A DNA stretch of 63,665 bases from UPXZ01 sp964634605 (GTDB lineage Bacteria; Bacteroidota; Bacteroidia; Bacteroidales; Paludibacteraceae). Positions 7,720 to 15,408 of this stretch are shown here, piece by piece. Each line of letters begins with the position of its first letter. The first letter of the stretch is position 1. The stretch spans positions 1 through 63,665 of the forward strand of contig CAZWLJ010000010.1 of assembly GCA_964634605.1 (NCBI GenBank), read 5' to 3'. The position numbers were made by a program, and so were the translations under genes. Under the pieces are notes generated by a model. The model had not been told where the DNA came from. It saw only the letters and a program-made list of their open reading frames with translations, and did no database searches.

Positions 7720-8502
7720 ATGAAAAAAATAATTTTTGTTTTAATGTCATTCGTGGCATTCAGCCTTCAGGCTCAACTTATTTCAGTAGATGAACTTGTA
7801 AAAATAATAAAAGATCCAAACGTTGTTGTAATCGATGCACGTCCGGCGGGAGATTATATCAAAACTCACATTGATGGAGCTATCAGCATCGATGCCACTA
7901 CTTTGTCAACTAATCAGCCGGTAGAAGGTACGCTGAAAAAGACAGGTGAATTAGCTTCACTTTTTGGAAAAAATGGTGTTTCGAACAAAAATAAAATTGT
8001 GATTTATTGCAAAACCGGAATAAATGCCGGCTTGATGTATTGGGTACTCGATTATCTGGGAGCCAAAGATGTAAGCATTCTCGACGGACAACTGGATGCA
8101 TGGTTTGCAGCCCGTAAACCTATTACCAAAAATGCCAAAAAATTGCCTGCAACCACTTTCAACGCAAGTGTAAATCCTGCGGTTTTAGTGGATAAAAATC
8201 AGGTAAAGGCCAAAATGAATTCCGCCGTGCTGATCGATACACGCAAAAAAGAAGATTACGCTGCCGGAAAAATCGGTGATGCCATCAATATCCCGAGTGA
8301 TGCTATGCTTGTAAAGTCAAAATTAAAACCAGCAGCAGCGCTTCAGCAACTTTTTTCGGGTGTTCCTAAAAACAAGGAGGTAATCCTGTATTGCAAAACC
8401 GGAACTACTGCAGGTCTTACGTATTTCGTGCTCACATCCGTTCTGAAATATCCGAATGTGAAAGTGTATGAAGGTGCTTACCTGGACTGGATCAGCAAAT
8501 AA
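7720..8502 (+). CDS. Secreted double-rhodanese sulfurtransferase
   Basis: The 260-residue product has a cleavable signal peptide (MKKIIFVLMSFVAFSLQAQ) without a lipobox, so it is expected to be a soluble periplasmic protein. It has two rhodanese domains: residues about 22-128 with loop IYCKTGINAG (Cys97) and about 140-260 with loop LYCKTGTTAGL (Cys225). The tandem layout with two active cysteines differs from classic two-domain TST/MST enzymes, in which only the second domain is active. VVVIDARPAGDYIKTHIDGA and VLIDTRKKEDYAAGKIGDA are the domain openings. The gene lies 26 nt after the porin gene and 20 nt before the next rhodanese. Confidence 0.9.
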   Translation: MKKIIFVLMSFVAFSLQAQLISVDELVKIIKDPNVVVIDARPAGDYIKTHIDGAISIDATTLSTNQPVEGTLKKTGELASLFGKNGVSNKNKIVIYCKTGINAGLMYWVLDYLGAKDVSILDGQLDAWFAARKPITKNAKKLPATTFNASVNPAVLVDKNQVKAKMNSAVLIDTRKKEDYAAGKIGDAINIPSDAMLVKSKLKPAAALQQLFSGVPKNKEVILYCKTGTTAGLTYFVLTSVLKYPNVKVYEGAYLDWISK

Positions 8503-8522
8503 TCATTTAAATAGAAGGAAAA

Positions 8523-9029
8523 ATGAAAAAGTATTGGATTTTATCTGTTTCAAGCCTGTTGGTTATTATTTTGGGAGCTTGTTCAGGTAGCAATCTTAAA
8601 AATTACAAATCCGTTGAAGAAATGGTTGCAGATGCGAAAGCATCTGTAACCTTTATCAGCGCCGAAGATTTTAAGAATGCAGTGGAAAAAGGTGAAAAGT
8701 ATTATCTGATAGACTGTCGGGAAGCTGTGGAATTTGATAGCGCTTGCATTACCGGAGCAATCAATATACCCCGGACAGTGCTCGAAGCGCAGTTATCGGC
8801 CAAAGCACCAAAAAAAAGACATCAGGTCTATATTTATTGTAATGACAACGAAAAGGCAATTCTTGCAGCTTCCGTACTGCCCGAATTCAAATATTCCAGC
8901 GTGAAAGTAATTGAAGGCGGATATGATGCTGTCAGCGCCAGATTTCCCGATTTAATTGAGTTAAATCCCGTGAGAGGCGATACCAAGTCAAAAGCTCCGG
9001 CAGTTGCATCAGGCGGATGCGGAGGATAG
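8523..9029 (+). CDS. Rhodanese lipoprotein with SoxY-like C-terminal GGCGG tail
   Basis: The 168-residue product is a lipoprotein (VIILGAC, lipidated Cys20) with a rhodanese domain at about residues 38-142. The active-site loop is YIYCNDNEKAIL with Cys106, and YLIDCREAVEFDSACITGAINIP is the N-terminal motif with extra cysteines. After a Ser/Ala/Lys linker it ends exactly in GGCGG-stop (Cys166), the pentapeptide that in SoxY carries the covalently bound sulfur. It is a divergent paralogue of the lipoprotein encoded at 5093-5575, with the same order of lipobox, rhodanese and tail. Recurrence of the tail in two divergent copies suggests it is under selection. Confidence 0.9.
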   Translation: MKKYWILSVSSLLVIILGACSGSNLKNYKSVEEMVADAKASVTFISAEDFKNAVEKGEKYYLIDCREAVEFDSACITGAINIPRTVLEAQLSAKAPKKRHQVYIYCNDNEKAILAASVLPEFKYSSVKVIEGGYDAVSARFPDLIELNPVRGDTKSKAPAVASGGCGG

Positions 9030-9069
9030 GTATTATTTTTATTCAAAGAAAAATTAAACAAAGATAATT

Positions 9070-9483
9070 ATGTCAAAACTTGTAATAGGACTTTCGTCCG
9101 GAAGTATAGATAAACTGGTCGGTGCCGGTGTGATGATGAGCGGTGCAGCTGCCGATGATATGGATATTGAAGTGTACGTATTGCTTACTGCCGGCAGAGC
9201 ATTCATCAAAGGTAACGAAAATCTGGATGATTCACTGGTTGAATATCCGCATCTGAAAGATGAAATGCTTGCCAGAATGGAGGAATTAGGAATTAATAAC
9301 TGGATAGAAGCCTGGCAGGAGGTAAAAGATCTGACAAATATGAAAGTTTTTATCTGCAGCCTTGCAGGAAAAATGTGGGGTGGCGATAAACTGGAAGATT
9401 TCAATAGTCTGGTCGACGGGTTTACCGGTATATTTCAATACGTTCAGGCAGCACAATCGGCTGATTTGCATATAAGTATCTGA
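9070..9483 (+). CDS. DsrE/DsrF-like sulfur relay protein
   Basis: This 137-residue cytoplasmic protein has the DsrE/F/H (YchN-like) alpha/beta fold: strands at residues 3-8, 33-39 and 90-96, with the conserved cysteine in VFICSLAGKMWG (Cys96). In DsrEFH and DsrE2 proteins this position carries a persulfide exchanged with TusA. It is the last gene of block A, 40 nt after the GGCGG rhodanese, and is followed by a convergent regulator gene. The family call is clear. Which DsrE subgroup it belongs to needs a tree. Confidence 0.83.
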   Translation: MSKLVIGLSSGSIDKLVGAGVMMSGAAADDMDIEVYVLLTAGRAFIKGNENLDDSLVEYPHLKDEMLARMEELGINNWIEAWQEVKDLTNMKVFICSLAGKMWGGDKLEDFNSLVDGFTGIFQYVQAAQSADLHISI

Positions 9484-9503
9484 TAATTAATATTTTGCCG
9501 GAG

Positions 9504-10181
9504 TTAGCCGTTTTTACTGATCAGTTCGAGCGTGTTCTTGTTCAGTATTTTAATTTTTTTTCCGTTCATGCTGATAATTTCATCTTTACTGAACTCGGTA
9601 AGTATTCGGCTTACGCTCTCGCGCGTTGAATCAATCAGATTACCGATTTCCTGCTGTGAGAGCGGAAGCAGAAATTCATCGGAAAGGAAAATGTCACTTG
9701 ATAATTCCAGTAGAAAAGCTGCAATATTGCCGCGGGATTGCCTCTGGGTGCGGTTAGCACAACGGCGAAAACTCTCAAGTTCATTCCGGCAAAGGTCTAA
9801 AATTATTTCGTAGGAAAACAGATGATTTTTTTCCAGTAATTCCCGAAAAATCTGAATGTCGATAAAACAAACCTCAGCATCAGAAATGGCTGTAGCGGAA
9901 TACTGATTGATTTTATTGCCGAAAGTGGTAGGAAGCCCCAGATAAGTCGGAGCTTTGACCAGGCGTACGATCTGCTCATAGTAAGGGCCTGCCAGATGCA
10001 GTTTCACCAGTCCTTCGCGCAGAAAAGCCACATTGGTCGAAAACATTCCCTGTTTGATAATCGTACTGCCTTTTTCGAAACTAACTACTGCATGGTTCGC
10101 ATTTAGCTGTTCGAAACTACTCAGGCTGAGTGTGTTTTTCGCCTGACGATTGAAAGGGCAAGAGGGGCAATTGTGTTCCAT
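9504..10181 (-). CDS. Crp/Fnr-family regulator 2 with N-terminal CPSC motif
   Basis: The 225-residue protein starts MEHNCPSCPFNRQ. It has the effector beta roll (residues about 20-125), the dimer helix, and a winged helix with LSQQEIGNLIDSTRESVSRIL. Cys5, Cys8 and Cys105 (AEVCFID, the position of Fnr Cys122) are arranged somewhat like the Fe-S ligands of Fnr, but Fnr uses three N-terminal cysteines and only two are present here. A redox or sulfane-sulfur switch is possible. A longer frame to 10307 is rejected because it spans the palindrome at 10202-10217 and reads as a non-family hydrophobic stretch. The gene stands between blocks A and B and is divergent from dsrE2. Confidence 0.87.
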   Translation of the reverse strand: MEHNCPSCPFNRQAKNTLSLSSFEQLNANHAVVSFEKGSTIIKQGMFSTNVAFLREGLVKLHLAGPYYEQIVRLVKAPTYLGLPTTFGNKINQYSATAISDAEVCFIDIQIFRELLEKNHLFSYEIILDLCRNELESFRRCANRTQRQSRGNIAAFLLELSSDIFLSDEFLLPLSQQEIGNLIDSTRESVSRILTEFSKDEIISMNGKKIKILNKNTLELISKNG

Positions 10182-10201
10182 ACAATTGCAAATATAGCAA
10201 A

Positions 10202-10217
10202 TGTGATTTAAATCACA
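10202..10217. promoter_or_regulatory. 16-bp perfect palindrome TGTGATTTAAATCACA, Crp/Fnr operator
   Basis: A perfect palindrome 21-36 bp upstream of the regulator 2 start and about 107 bp upstream of dsrE2. It contains the Fnr-like TGAT-N4-ATCA and the Crp-like TGTGA/TCACA arms. Its core TGATTTAAATCA matches the operator at 3484-3499 in 11 of 12 positions. Autoregulation plus control of block B is the natural reading. Confidence 0.75.
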
Positions 10218-10323
10218 AAATACTGTAAGTATAAACACCATAATAAATAAAAAAAGTGACTGTAAAATAATATATATTTGCTGAAATATTTCTTTAATAG
10301 TAAACATCCTAAAATATTATCAA

Positions 10324-10893
10324 ATGGAAATGAATAACGAAGCAACACTTTTGCAGTTGCAGTCACAGATTGAAACACTGCAGAAAAAGGTTCAACGGCT
10401 CGAAAACAATCGTAAGGATCAACTGTCTATGGCCATCGTATCGGGCGATATGGACAAAATCCTGGCAGCAATGGTTATTTCGGTTGCCGCAGCCGCGATG
10501 GATACTCAGGTAAAACTATTCTTCTCATTCTGGTCGCTTTCTGCTTTGCGTGACCCCAAAAAATGTCCTCCGAAAGGAAAGGATTTTATTTCCAGAATGT
10601 TTGGTATCATGCTTCCGAAAGGGAAAGATAAACTTAAACTTTCAAACATGAATATGGCCGGTATGGGGCCGATGATGATAAAAATGCTGATGAAAAAGCA
10701 AAATGTAATGTCGCTCGAAGAAATGCTTAAGCAAGCAGGCGAACTCGGAGTCGAAATCACCATTTGCGAAATGTCAATGGGTCTGATGGGTTTCAAAAAG
10801 GAAGAATTCATTGATTATCCGCATTTGAGCTATGCCGGAGCTGCAACTTTCGTGGCTGATGCCGGTGAAAGCTCGATACAGCTGTTTATTTAA
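10324..10893 (+). CDS. DsrE2-type sulfur relay protein
   Basis: The 189-residue protein has a short coiled-coil N-terminus (LQSQIETLQKKVQRLE), then the DsrE2 fold (COG2210-like). IVSGDMDKILAAMVISVAAAAMD is the first strand and helix. A Met-rich linker follows, and EITICEMSMGLMGF carries the conserved Cys148. DsrE2 proteins in sulfur oxidisers take sulfur from rhodanese or TusA. Some family members have membrane helices; the middle segment FFSFWSLSALR here is short, so the protein may be peripheral. It heads block B, followed 125 bp later by tusA 2. The ATG at 10330 is an alternative start. Confidence 0.87.
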   Translation: MEMNNEATLLQLQSQIETLQKKVQRLENNRKDQLSMAIVSGDMDKILAAMVISVAAAAMDTQVKLFFSFWSLSALRDPKKCPPKGKDFISRMFGIMLPKGKDKLKLSNMNMAGMGPMMIKMLMKKQNVMSLEEMLKQAGELGVEITICEMSMGLMGFKKEEFIDYPHLSYAGAATFVADAGESSIQLFI

Positions 10894-10896
10894 GAT

Positions 10897-11010
10897 GACC
10901 CCAAACCCCTGAAGGGGCTTTAAGACAGATTCTAATAAATCACTTTTAATTTAATAAATAATAAAAATACAAACCACTCTTATTCCCCTTTAGGGTTTAG
11001 GGGTAAACAT
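10897..11010. repeat. Intergenic element with GC-rich inverted ends, copy 1
   Basis: Left end ACCCCAAACCCCTGAAGGGG and right end CCCCTTTAGGGTTTAGGGGT are imperfect inverted repeats around an AT-rich centre of about 67 bp. It fills the gap between the dsrE2-like gene and tusA 2. Similar elements lie at 13101-13213, 31501-31628, 41313-41455 and 42973-43116. Confidence 0.7.
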
Positions 11011-11018
11011 TCAAAATT

Positions 11019-11270
11019 ATGACAACAGAAGAATTAAAAAACGTAGTAGTAGCAAAGTCAGTTGATGCACGCGGAACAGCATGTCCGGGGCCACTTCTCG
11101 AAGCAAAAAAAGCAATCGGCACCATAGGTGTGAATGATGTGATGGAAATTCTTTCGGCCGACGAAGGAACAAAAGTGGATATACCAAAATGGTGTAACAA
11201 ACAAGGTCATGAATATCTCGGGTTCGTAGAAGAAAACGGATATTTCAAGGTTTACATGAAAAAACAATAA
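11019..11270 (+). CDS. tusA: TusA-family sulfur carrier protein 2
   Basis: The 83-residue protein has the signature SVDARGTACPGPLLEAKKAI with active Cys22 in CPGP, followed by DVMEILSADEGTKVDIPKWCNKQGHE. CPGP forms are typical of TusA proteins in sulfur-oxidation or disproportionation loci, whereas the first copy here has CPMP. Two carriers with different motifs suggest separate partners: the YeeE permease for copy 1, and DsrE2 plus the Hdr-like complex for copy 2. It is followed by a large hairpin before the MvhD-like gene. Confidence 0.93.
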   Translation: MTTEELKNVVVAKSVDARGTACPGPLLEAKKAIGTIGVNDVMEILSADEGTKVDIPKWCNKQGHEYLGFVEENGYFKVYMKKQ

Positions 11271-11282
11271 AAGCAAAACAAG

Positions 11283-11325
11283 CTCCCAACCGGTTGAAGA
11301 GTCTTGTTTCAACAAAGGTTGGGAG
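11283..11325 (+). terminator. Nested hairpin between tusA 2 and the MvhD-like gene
   Basis: Arms CTCCCAACC (11283-11291) and GGTTGGGAG (11317-11325) form a 9-bp stem enclosing a smaller TTGAA/TTCAA stem. Only a short T-stretch follows, so it may attenuate rather than end transcription and lower expression of the downstream genes. Confidence 0.5.
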
Positions 11326-11392
11326 TTTATTGTGTATTTCTCAGCAAAATTTATTTTCTGAATTTCCGTAACTCAGAAACTCAAACAATATT

Positions 11393-11806
11393 ATGGCTAT
11401 TGCTACAAAAAAAACAGCAAAAATACTGGTTTTCTCTACCGAGAAGATTTCAGACCCGGCTATTGATATGGCTGGTTTGATGAAACTGCATTATCCACCT
11501 ACAGTTTACACAATTACTGTGCCCTGCTCAAGCGGAATAAAATCAAAATGGATTTTATATGCCTACGAAAAAGGGTTCGACGGCGTATTTATCGCTGCCG
11601 ACGGGAGCGATTGCGTGTATGGCGAAAGCTGTACCGAGAAAACCGGTAGTTTAGTGACTAAAACACATCAACTGATGAAATCACAGGAAATCGATCCGGC
11701 ACGTCTGCGAATGGCAGCAATCTGCTCGGTGTGCAGCGAATCTTTTGTGAAGCAAATCAGAAGTTTCAACGATTATTTAATTAAAACATTACACTCAGAA
11801 TCGTGA
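11393..11806 (+). CDS. MvhD/FlpD-like iron-sulfur protein
   Basis: The 137-residue cytoplasmic protein matches the MvhD (methyl-viologen-reducing hydrogenase delta) domain, which binds a [2Fe-2S] cluster and passes electrons to HdrA. Visible family features are YPPTVYTITVPCSSGI, KGFDGVFIAADGSDCVYGESC (Cys74, Cys80) and LRMAAICSVCSESF. The N-terminal CxxC found in most members after the first strand is absent here: FSTEKISDPAIDMAG replaces it. Cluster binding must then use Cys45, 74, 80 and the later CSVC pair. Its 3' end overlaps the next gene in GTGA. In sulfate reducers this domain is fused to QmoB, while here it is a separate protein. Confidence 0.85.
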   Translation: MAIATKKTAKILVFSTEKISDPAIDMAGLMKLHYPPTVYTITVPCSSGIKSKWILYAYEKGFDGVFIAADGSDCVYGESCTEKTGSLVTKTHQLMKSQEIDPARLRMAAICSVCSESFVKQIRSFNDYLIKTLHSES

Positions 11807-13107
11807 ACCAGGAGAAGAAAAACATAACGTATGACGCGTTAGTCATCGGAGCAGGGATTGCCGGCGGCGAAGCCGCTCTCAACCTTGCCAACACAGGTTA
11901 CAAAGTGCTGCTTGTGGATAAAGACGACAGCATAGGCGGAAAAATGATTCTGCTGAGCAAAGTCTTTCCTACACTCGACTGCGCCGCCTGTATCACCACT
12001 CCCAAAGTTTCGGAGATATCCAGGCATCCGAATATCACCATCTTCACGGGAAGCAAAGTTGATAATATACGAAGAGTAAACGAAAACGAATTTACGGCAA
12101 CGGTATTAAAAAAACCACGTTACGTACATGTTGAAGACTGCACGGCTTGTCAGAAATGTGAACAGGCATGCCCAGTAAGTGTCAGCGACCAGTATCAGTT
12201 CGGACTGGTGGGGCGTAAGGCTGCCTACATACCGTTCAGCATCTGCAATCCGAAAGCTGCCGTTATCGATATCGAAAACTGTACGCTCTGCGGCGCCTGC
12301 GAAAAAGCCTGTCCCACCGATTGCATCGACTTCACCATGGAGGAAGAGCAATACGAGCTGCACGTACGTACTGTAGTTCTCGCCACTGGCTTCAACCTGT
12401 TCGATCCGCTGAAAATGCCCCGATACGGATTTGGAACTTACAAAAATGTACTTACTTCCATGCAGATGGAGCGTCAGATAGCTCCGACACGTCCTTTCCA
12501 CACCATCCTGCGACCCAGTGACGGCAAAATGCCCGATAAAATAGCCTACGTGCTTTGCACCGGATCCCGCGATGCTTCGGTCGGAAATCCCATCTGTTCG
12601 CAGATTTGCTGTATGTACTCCATAAAGCAGGCACAGCTCCTGATGGGCGCGCTGCCTATGGCCGACATAACCATCTATTACCTCAATATCCGCTCATTCG
12701 GAAAAGGTTTTGAAGAATTCTACGAACAGGCAAAAGGTATGGGTGTGAATTTTGTGAAAGGAAAGATCGGTAAAATCACCGAAAAAGAAAACGGCAACCT
12801 GATGCTTCGTTATGAAGATATCAATGCCGGAAAACTGAAAGTTGCTGAACATGATATGGTGGTGCTTTCGGTAGGCGCTTTGCCCAATACCGAAGCCAAA
12901 GGTATGTTTGCCGATGATTTGATGCTAGACAAATTCAGCTTTGTGGGACAGCCCGACCTGATGGCCTCACCGGCTCAGACAAGCATCGAAGGGGTATTTG
13001 TTGCCGGAACAGCATCAGCGCCGATGGATATTCCCGATGCCATACTGTCGGCAGGATCAGCGTCATCCGAAGCTATCAGCTATTTAATGAAACAACAGCC
13101 CCTCTAA
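11803..13107 (+). CDS. QmoA/HdrA-like FAD iron-sulfur oxidoreductase
   Basis: The 434-residue flavoprotein starts with GTG overlapping the previous stop by four bases, indicating translational coupling. The FAD motif VIGAGIAGGEAAL is at residues 13-25, and the HdrA-type DCAACITTPK follows. Two [4Fe-4S] motifs come next: CTACQKCEQACP (Cys113-123) and CTLCGACEKACP (Cys160-170). CSQICCMYSIKQAQ is the conserved HdrA cysteine segment. It lacks the N-terminal extension of full HdrA and is closest in layout to QmoA. It should pair with the next HdrA-like protein and QmoC to move electrons between a cytoplasmic partner and the quinone pool. Confidence 0.88.
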   Translation: MNQEKKNITYDALVIGAGIAGGEAALNLANTGYKVLLVDKDDSIGGKMILLSKVFPTLDCAACITTPKVSEISRHPNITIFTGSKVDNIRRVNENEFTATVLKKPRYVHVEDCTACQKCEQACPVSVSDQYQFGLVGRKAAYIPFSICNPKAAVIDIENCTLCGACEKACPTDCIDFTMEEEQYELHVRTVVLATGFNLFDPLKMPRYGFGTYKNVLTSMQMERQIAPTRPFHTILRPSDGKMPDKIAYVLCTGSRDASVGNPICSQICCMYSIKQAQLLMGALPMADITIYYLNIRSFGKGFEEFYEQAKGMGVNFVKGKIGKITEKENGNLMLRYEDINAGKLKVAEHDMVVLSVGALPNTEAKGMFADDLMLDKFSFVGQPDLMASPAQTSIEGVFVAGTASAPMDIPDAILSAGSASSEAISYLMKQQPL

Positions 13108-13213
13108 ATCTCCCCAACGGGGAGACTTTTAGAGAACCTAATCATATAATATCTTTAATATAAATAAATTTGAACTCAAAATTTTCCCCTAAGGGGGAAT
13201 TAAAGGGGGCTTT
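13101..13213. repeat. Intergenic element with GC-rich inverted ends, copy 2
   Basis: Left end CCCTCTAAATCTCCCC with AACGGGGAGA and right end TCCCCTAAGGGGGA with ATTAAAGGGGGCT are imperfect inverted repeats flanking an AT-rich middle. It overlaps the last codons of the QmoA-like gene and reaches the start of the next gene. Confidence 0.65.
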
Positions 13214-14914
13214 ATGGAAAAAAGAATAGGAGTTTATATATGTCATTGTGGCGGAAATATTTCCGACTACGTGGATGTGGAAAAAGTGCGTCAGTCTGTG
13301 GAAAACGATGATAATATCGTTTTGGCAAAAACAACCATGTTTGCCTGCTCGGATGCAAACCAGAAAGATATGGTGGATGATATCAACAACTATAATCTCG
13401 ATGGTGTAATCGTTGCATCCTGTTCACCCAAACTGCATCTGGTTACATTCCGCAATGTAACCGAACGCGGAAACCTGAACAAATACACGTACGTGCATTC
13501 CAACATTCGCGAGCAGGCATCGTGGGCGCATTCCGACAATAAGGAAGGAGCTACCGAAAAAGCAATCCACCTGGTGAAATCGGCCATAGCCAAAGCCCGG
13601 CACACTCAGCCACTTGATCCGACCAAGGTGAAAGCCGAAAAAAGTGTAGCCGTGATAGGAGCGGGAATTGCAGGTCTGAAAGCCGCATTATCGCTTTCGG
13701 ATAAGGAAACACATGTTTTCGTCATTGAAAAAGAATCTGCACCGGGAGGATGGGTAGCTAAATGGAAAGATCTGTTCCTGACCGACGAAACAGGTGATGC
13801 AATCATCAAACGCCTCTACGAAGAACTGAAAAAACGCAAAAATGTGACGGTTTTTCTGAATTCCGAAGTCATCGGGAATACGGGAAGTATTGGTAACATA
13901 TCCCTGAAAATAAAACAAAAAGAAGAGGAGTTCGACATAACGGTAGGTTCTGTACTCGTAGCAACCGGATTTGAACCTTACAAGCCGAAAGAAAATGAAT
14001 TTGGCTTTGCAAGTGCACCCAACGTGATTACACTGCCTGAATTCAAGCAACTGATCGACCACGAAAAAGGCACGCTTACCTACAACGGAAAACCCGTTCA
14101 TAATATCGCCTATATATATTGCGTGGGAAGTCGTCAGCCCGAAGGTGAAAATACCTCCTGCTCCCGCTATTGCTGTACGGCAACTATTCACGCTGCCAAT
14201 CAGGTGCGCGATAAGTTTAAGGATGTTCAGAATTATCACTTCACACGCGGTGTACGCTCGTACGGAAAACAGGAATTGCTCTACGCCGAAAGTTTGCAGG
14301 GAGGCGATATCTATCTGCAGTCATATGAAGATGGCTTGCCTTCGGTGTTTGCCAGAAACAACAAACCGGTGGTGCGGGTAAACGATATTCTCACCGGAGG
14401 CAAGGAACTGGAAGTGGAAGCCGACCTGGTGGTGCTGGTTACCGGCATGACACCACGCAGCGATAATTCGGTGGGCACTTTGTTCAAACTTCCGAAAGGA
14501 CGTGATAAATTCTTCAACGAAATACACATGAAACTCCGTCCGGTAGAAACCGTGATCGACGGAGTGACTATTGCCGGAGCCTGTCAGGGACCGAAAACCA
14601 TTATCGAAACGGTAAATTCAGCACTCTCGGCTGCCACCAAGGCATATTCCAATATCAGCAAGGGGGTACTCGAAACAGATCCGCAAATAGCCAAAATCGA
14701 TGCGCCAGCCTGTATTGGTTGCAGCGATTGTTTGCCTGCCTGTCCTTTTGATGCCATATCGATGGCCAGGGAAGCAGGAAAGTCAATAGCGGTAATCAAC
14801 AACACCCTCTGTAAAGGATGCGGAATGTGCACACCGGTATGTCCTACCGATGCCATTGATCTGATAGCCTATTCCAATGTGGAAATAATGGGAATGATTG
14901 ATGCTCTGGTTTAG
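13214..14914 (+). CDS. HdrA-type (QmoB-like) FAD iron-sulfur subunit
   Basis: The 566-residue protein has the N-terminal HdrA extension (GVYICHCGGNISDYVDVEKV, residues 5-25) and then the FAD fold VIGAGIAGLKAALSL near residues 143-157. The cysteine segment CSRYCCTATIHAANQ is near residue 315. Two C-terminal ferredoxin motifs follow: CIGCSDCLPACP (Cys500-510) and CKGCGMCTPVCP (Cys533-543). HdrA is the electron-bifurcating or flavin-distributing subunit of heterodisulfide-reductase systems, and QmoB of sulfate reducers is its relative with an added MvhD domain. Here that domain is encoded separately at 11393-11806. No HdrB-type catalytic subunit gene is present, so CoB-CoM chemistry is not expected. 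Confidence 0.88.
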   Translation: MEKRIGVYICHCGGNISDYVDVEKVRQSVENDDNIVLAKTTMFACSDANQKDMVDDINNYNLDGVIVASCSPKLHLVTFRNVTERGNLNKYTYVHSNIREQASWAHSDNKEGATEKAIHLVKSAIAKARHTQPLDPTKVKAEKSVAVIGAGIAGLKAALSLSDKETHVFVIEKESAPGGWVAKWKDLFLTDETGDAIIKRLYEELKKRKNVTVFLNSEVIGNTGSIGNISLKIKQKEEEFDITVGSVLVATGFEPYKPKENEFGFASAPNVITLPEFKQLIDHEKGTLTYNGKPVHNIAYIYCVGSRQPEGENTSCSRYCCTATIHAANQVRDKFKDVQNYHFTRGVRSYGKQELLYAESLQGGDIYLQSYEDGLPSVFARNNKPVVRVNDILTGGKELEVEADLVVLVTGMTPRSDNSVGTLFKLPKGRDKFFNEIHMKLRPVETVIDGVTIAGACQGPKTIIETVNSALSAATKAYSNISKGVLETDPQIAKIDAPACIGCSDCLPACPFDAISMAREAGKSIAVINNTLCKGCGMCTPVCPTDAIDLIAYSNVEIMGMIDALV

Positions 14915-14972
14915 GCCGGGACCATGTTATTTGCCGGAAAAATGATAACTAAGTTTTGATAAAAGAAAAAAA

Positions 14973-15060
14973 CACATGAAACAGCCATATTAAAATGCAC
15001 CTGACACACGACTTGTCCCGATTTATCGGGAAGTGAATGTTTAATGGCGTGTTCCATGTG
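14973..15060. repeat. 88-bp palindromic leader element, copy 1
   Basis: An imperfect inverted repeat: the outer arms CACATGAAACAGCCAT and ATGGCGTGTTCCATGTG pair, around an inner hairpin CCCGATTTATCGGG. About 85 percent identical by eye to 50021-50107. Both copies are followed by CCTTAATTT and a start codon 24-30 nt further on. Confidence 0.75.
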
Positions 15061-15090
15061 ACCTTAATTTCAAAAATAAAATATATACAC

Positions 15091-15408
15091 ATGAAAGAAG
15101 ATAGTATACAAAGTAATCTGACCCCGAACGGAGTTGCCGAAAAAGGAAAAACAGCCAAATATCTGCGCGAAAAACAGGGCATTCCGGAAAGAGTAAAAGA
15201 AAATCTGAAAGAATTTAACCAGATAAAACGAAAAATCAGCGAAGCGCTGAAGGAAAATGACCTGACTGTTGCTCAGATTTCCGAAGTAACAGGCTTGTCG
15301 AGGCCTGATACGCTTTACTACCTGATGACACTTGTCAAATATGGCATAGTGAAAGTGGGTGAAATTGACGACATGGATGAATACTTCACTTATAAACTGA
15401 ATAAATAA
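15091..15408 (+). CDS. Small winged-helix protein inside the Qmo-like operon
   Basis: The 105-residue basic protein carries a helix-turn-helix segment DLTVAQISEVTGLSRPDTLYYLM (about residues 55-77) and a wing ending in DEYFTYKL. Short winged-helix proteins of this kind accompany Hdr-like gene sets elsewhere. Whether they bind DNA or act as assembly factors is not established. I chose the ATG at 15091 because a longer frame from 15037 runs through the palindromic leader. Its stop overlaps the QmoC-like start by one base (TAATG), so translation is probably coupled and stoichiometry linked. Confidence 0.8.
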   Translation: MKEDSIQSNLTPNGVAEKGKTAKYLREKQGIPERVKENLKEFNQIKRKISEALKENDLTVAQISEVTGLSRPDTLYYLMTLVKYGIVKVGEIDDMDEYFTYKLNK

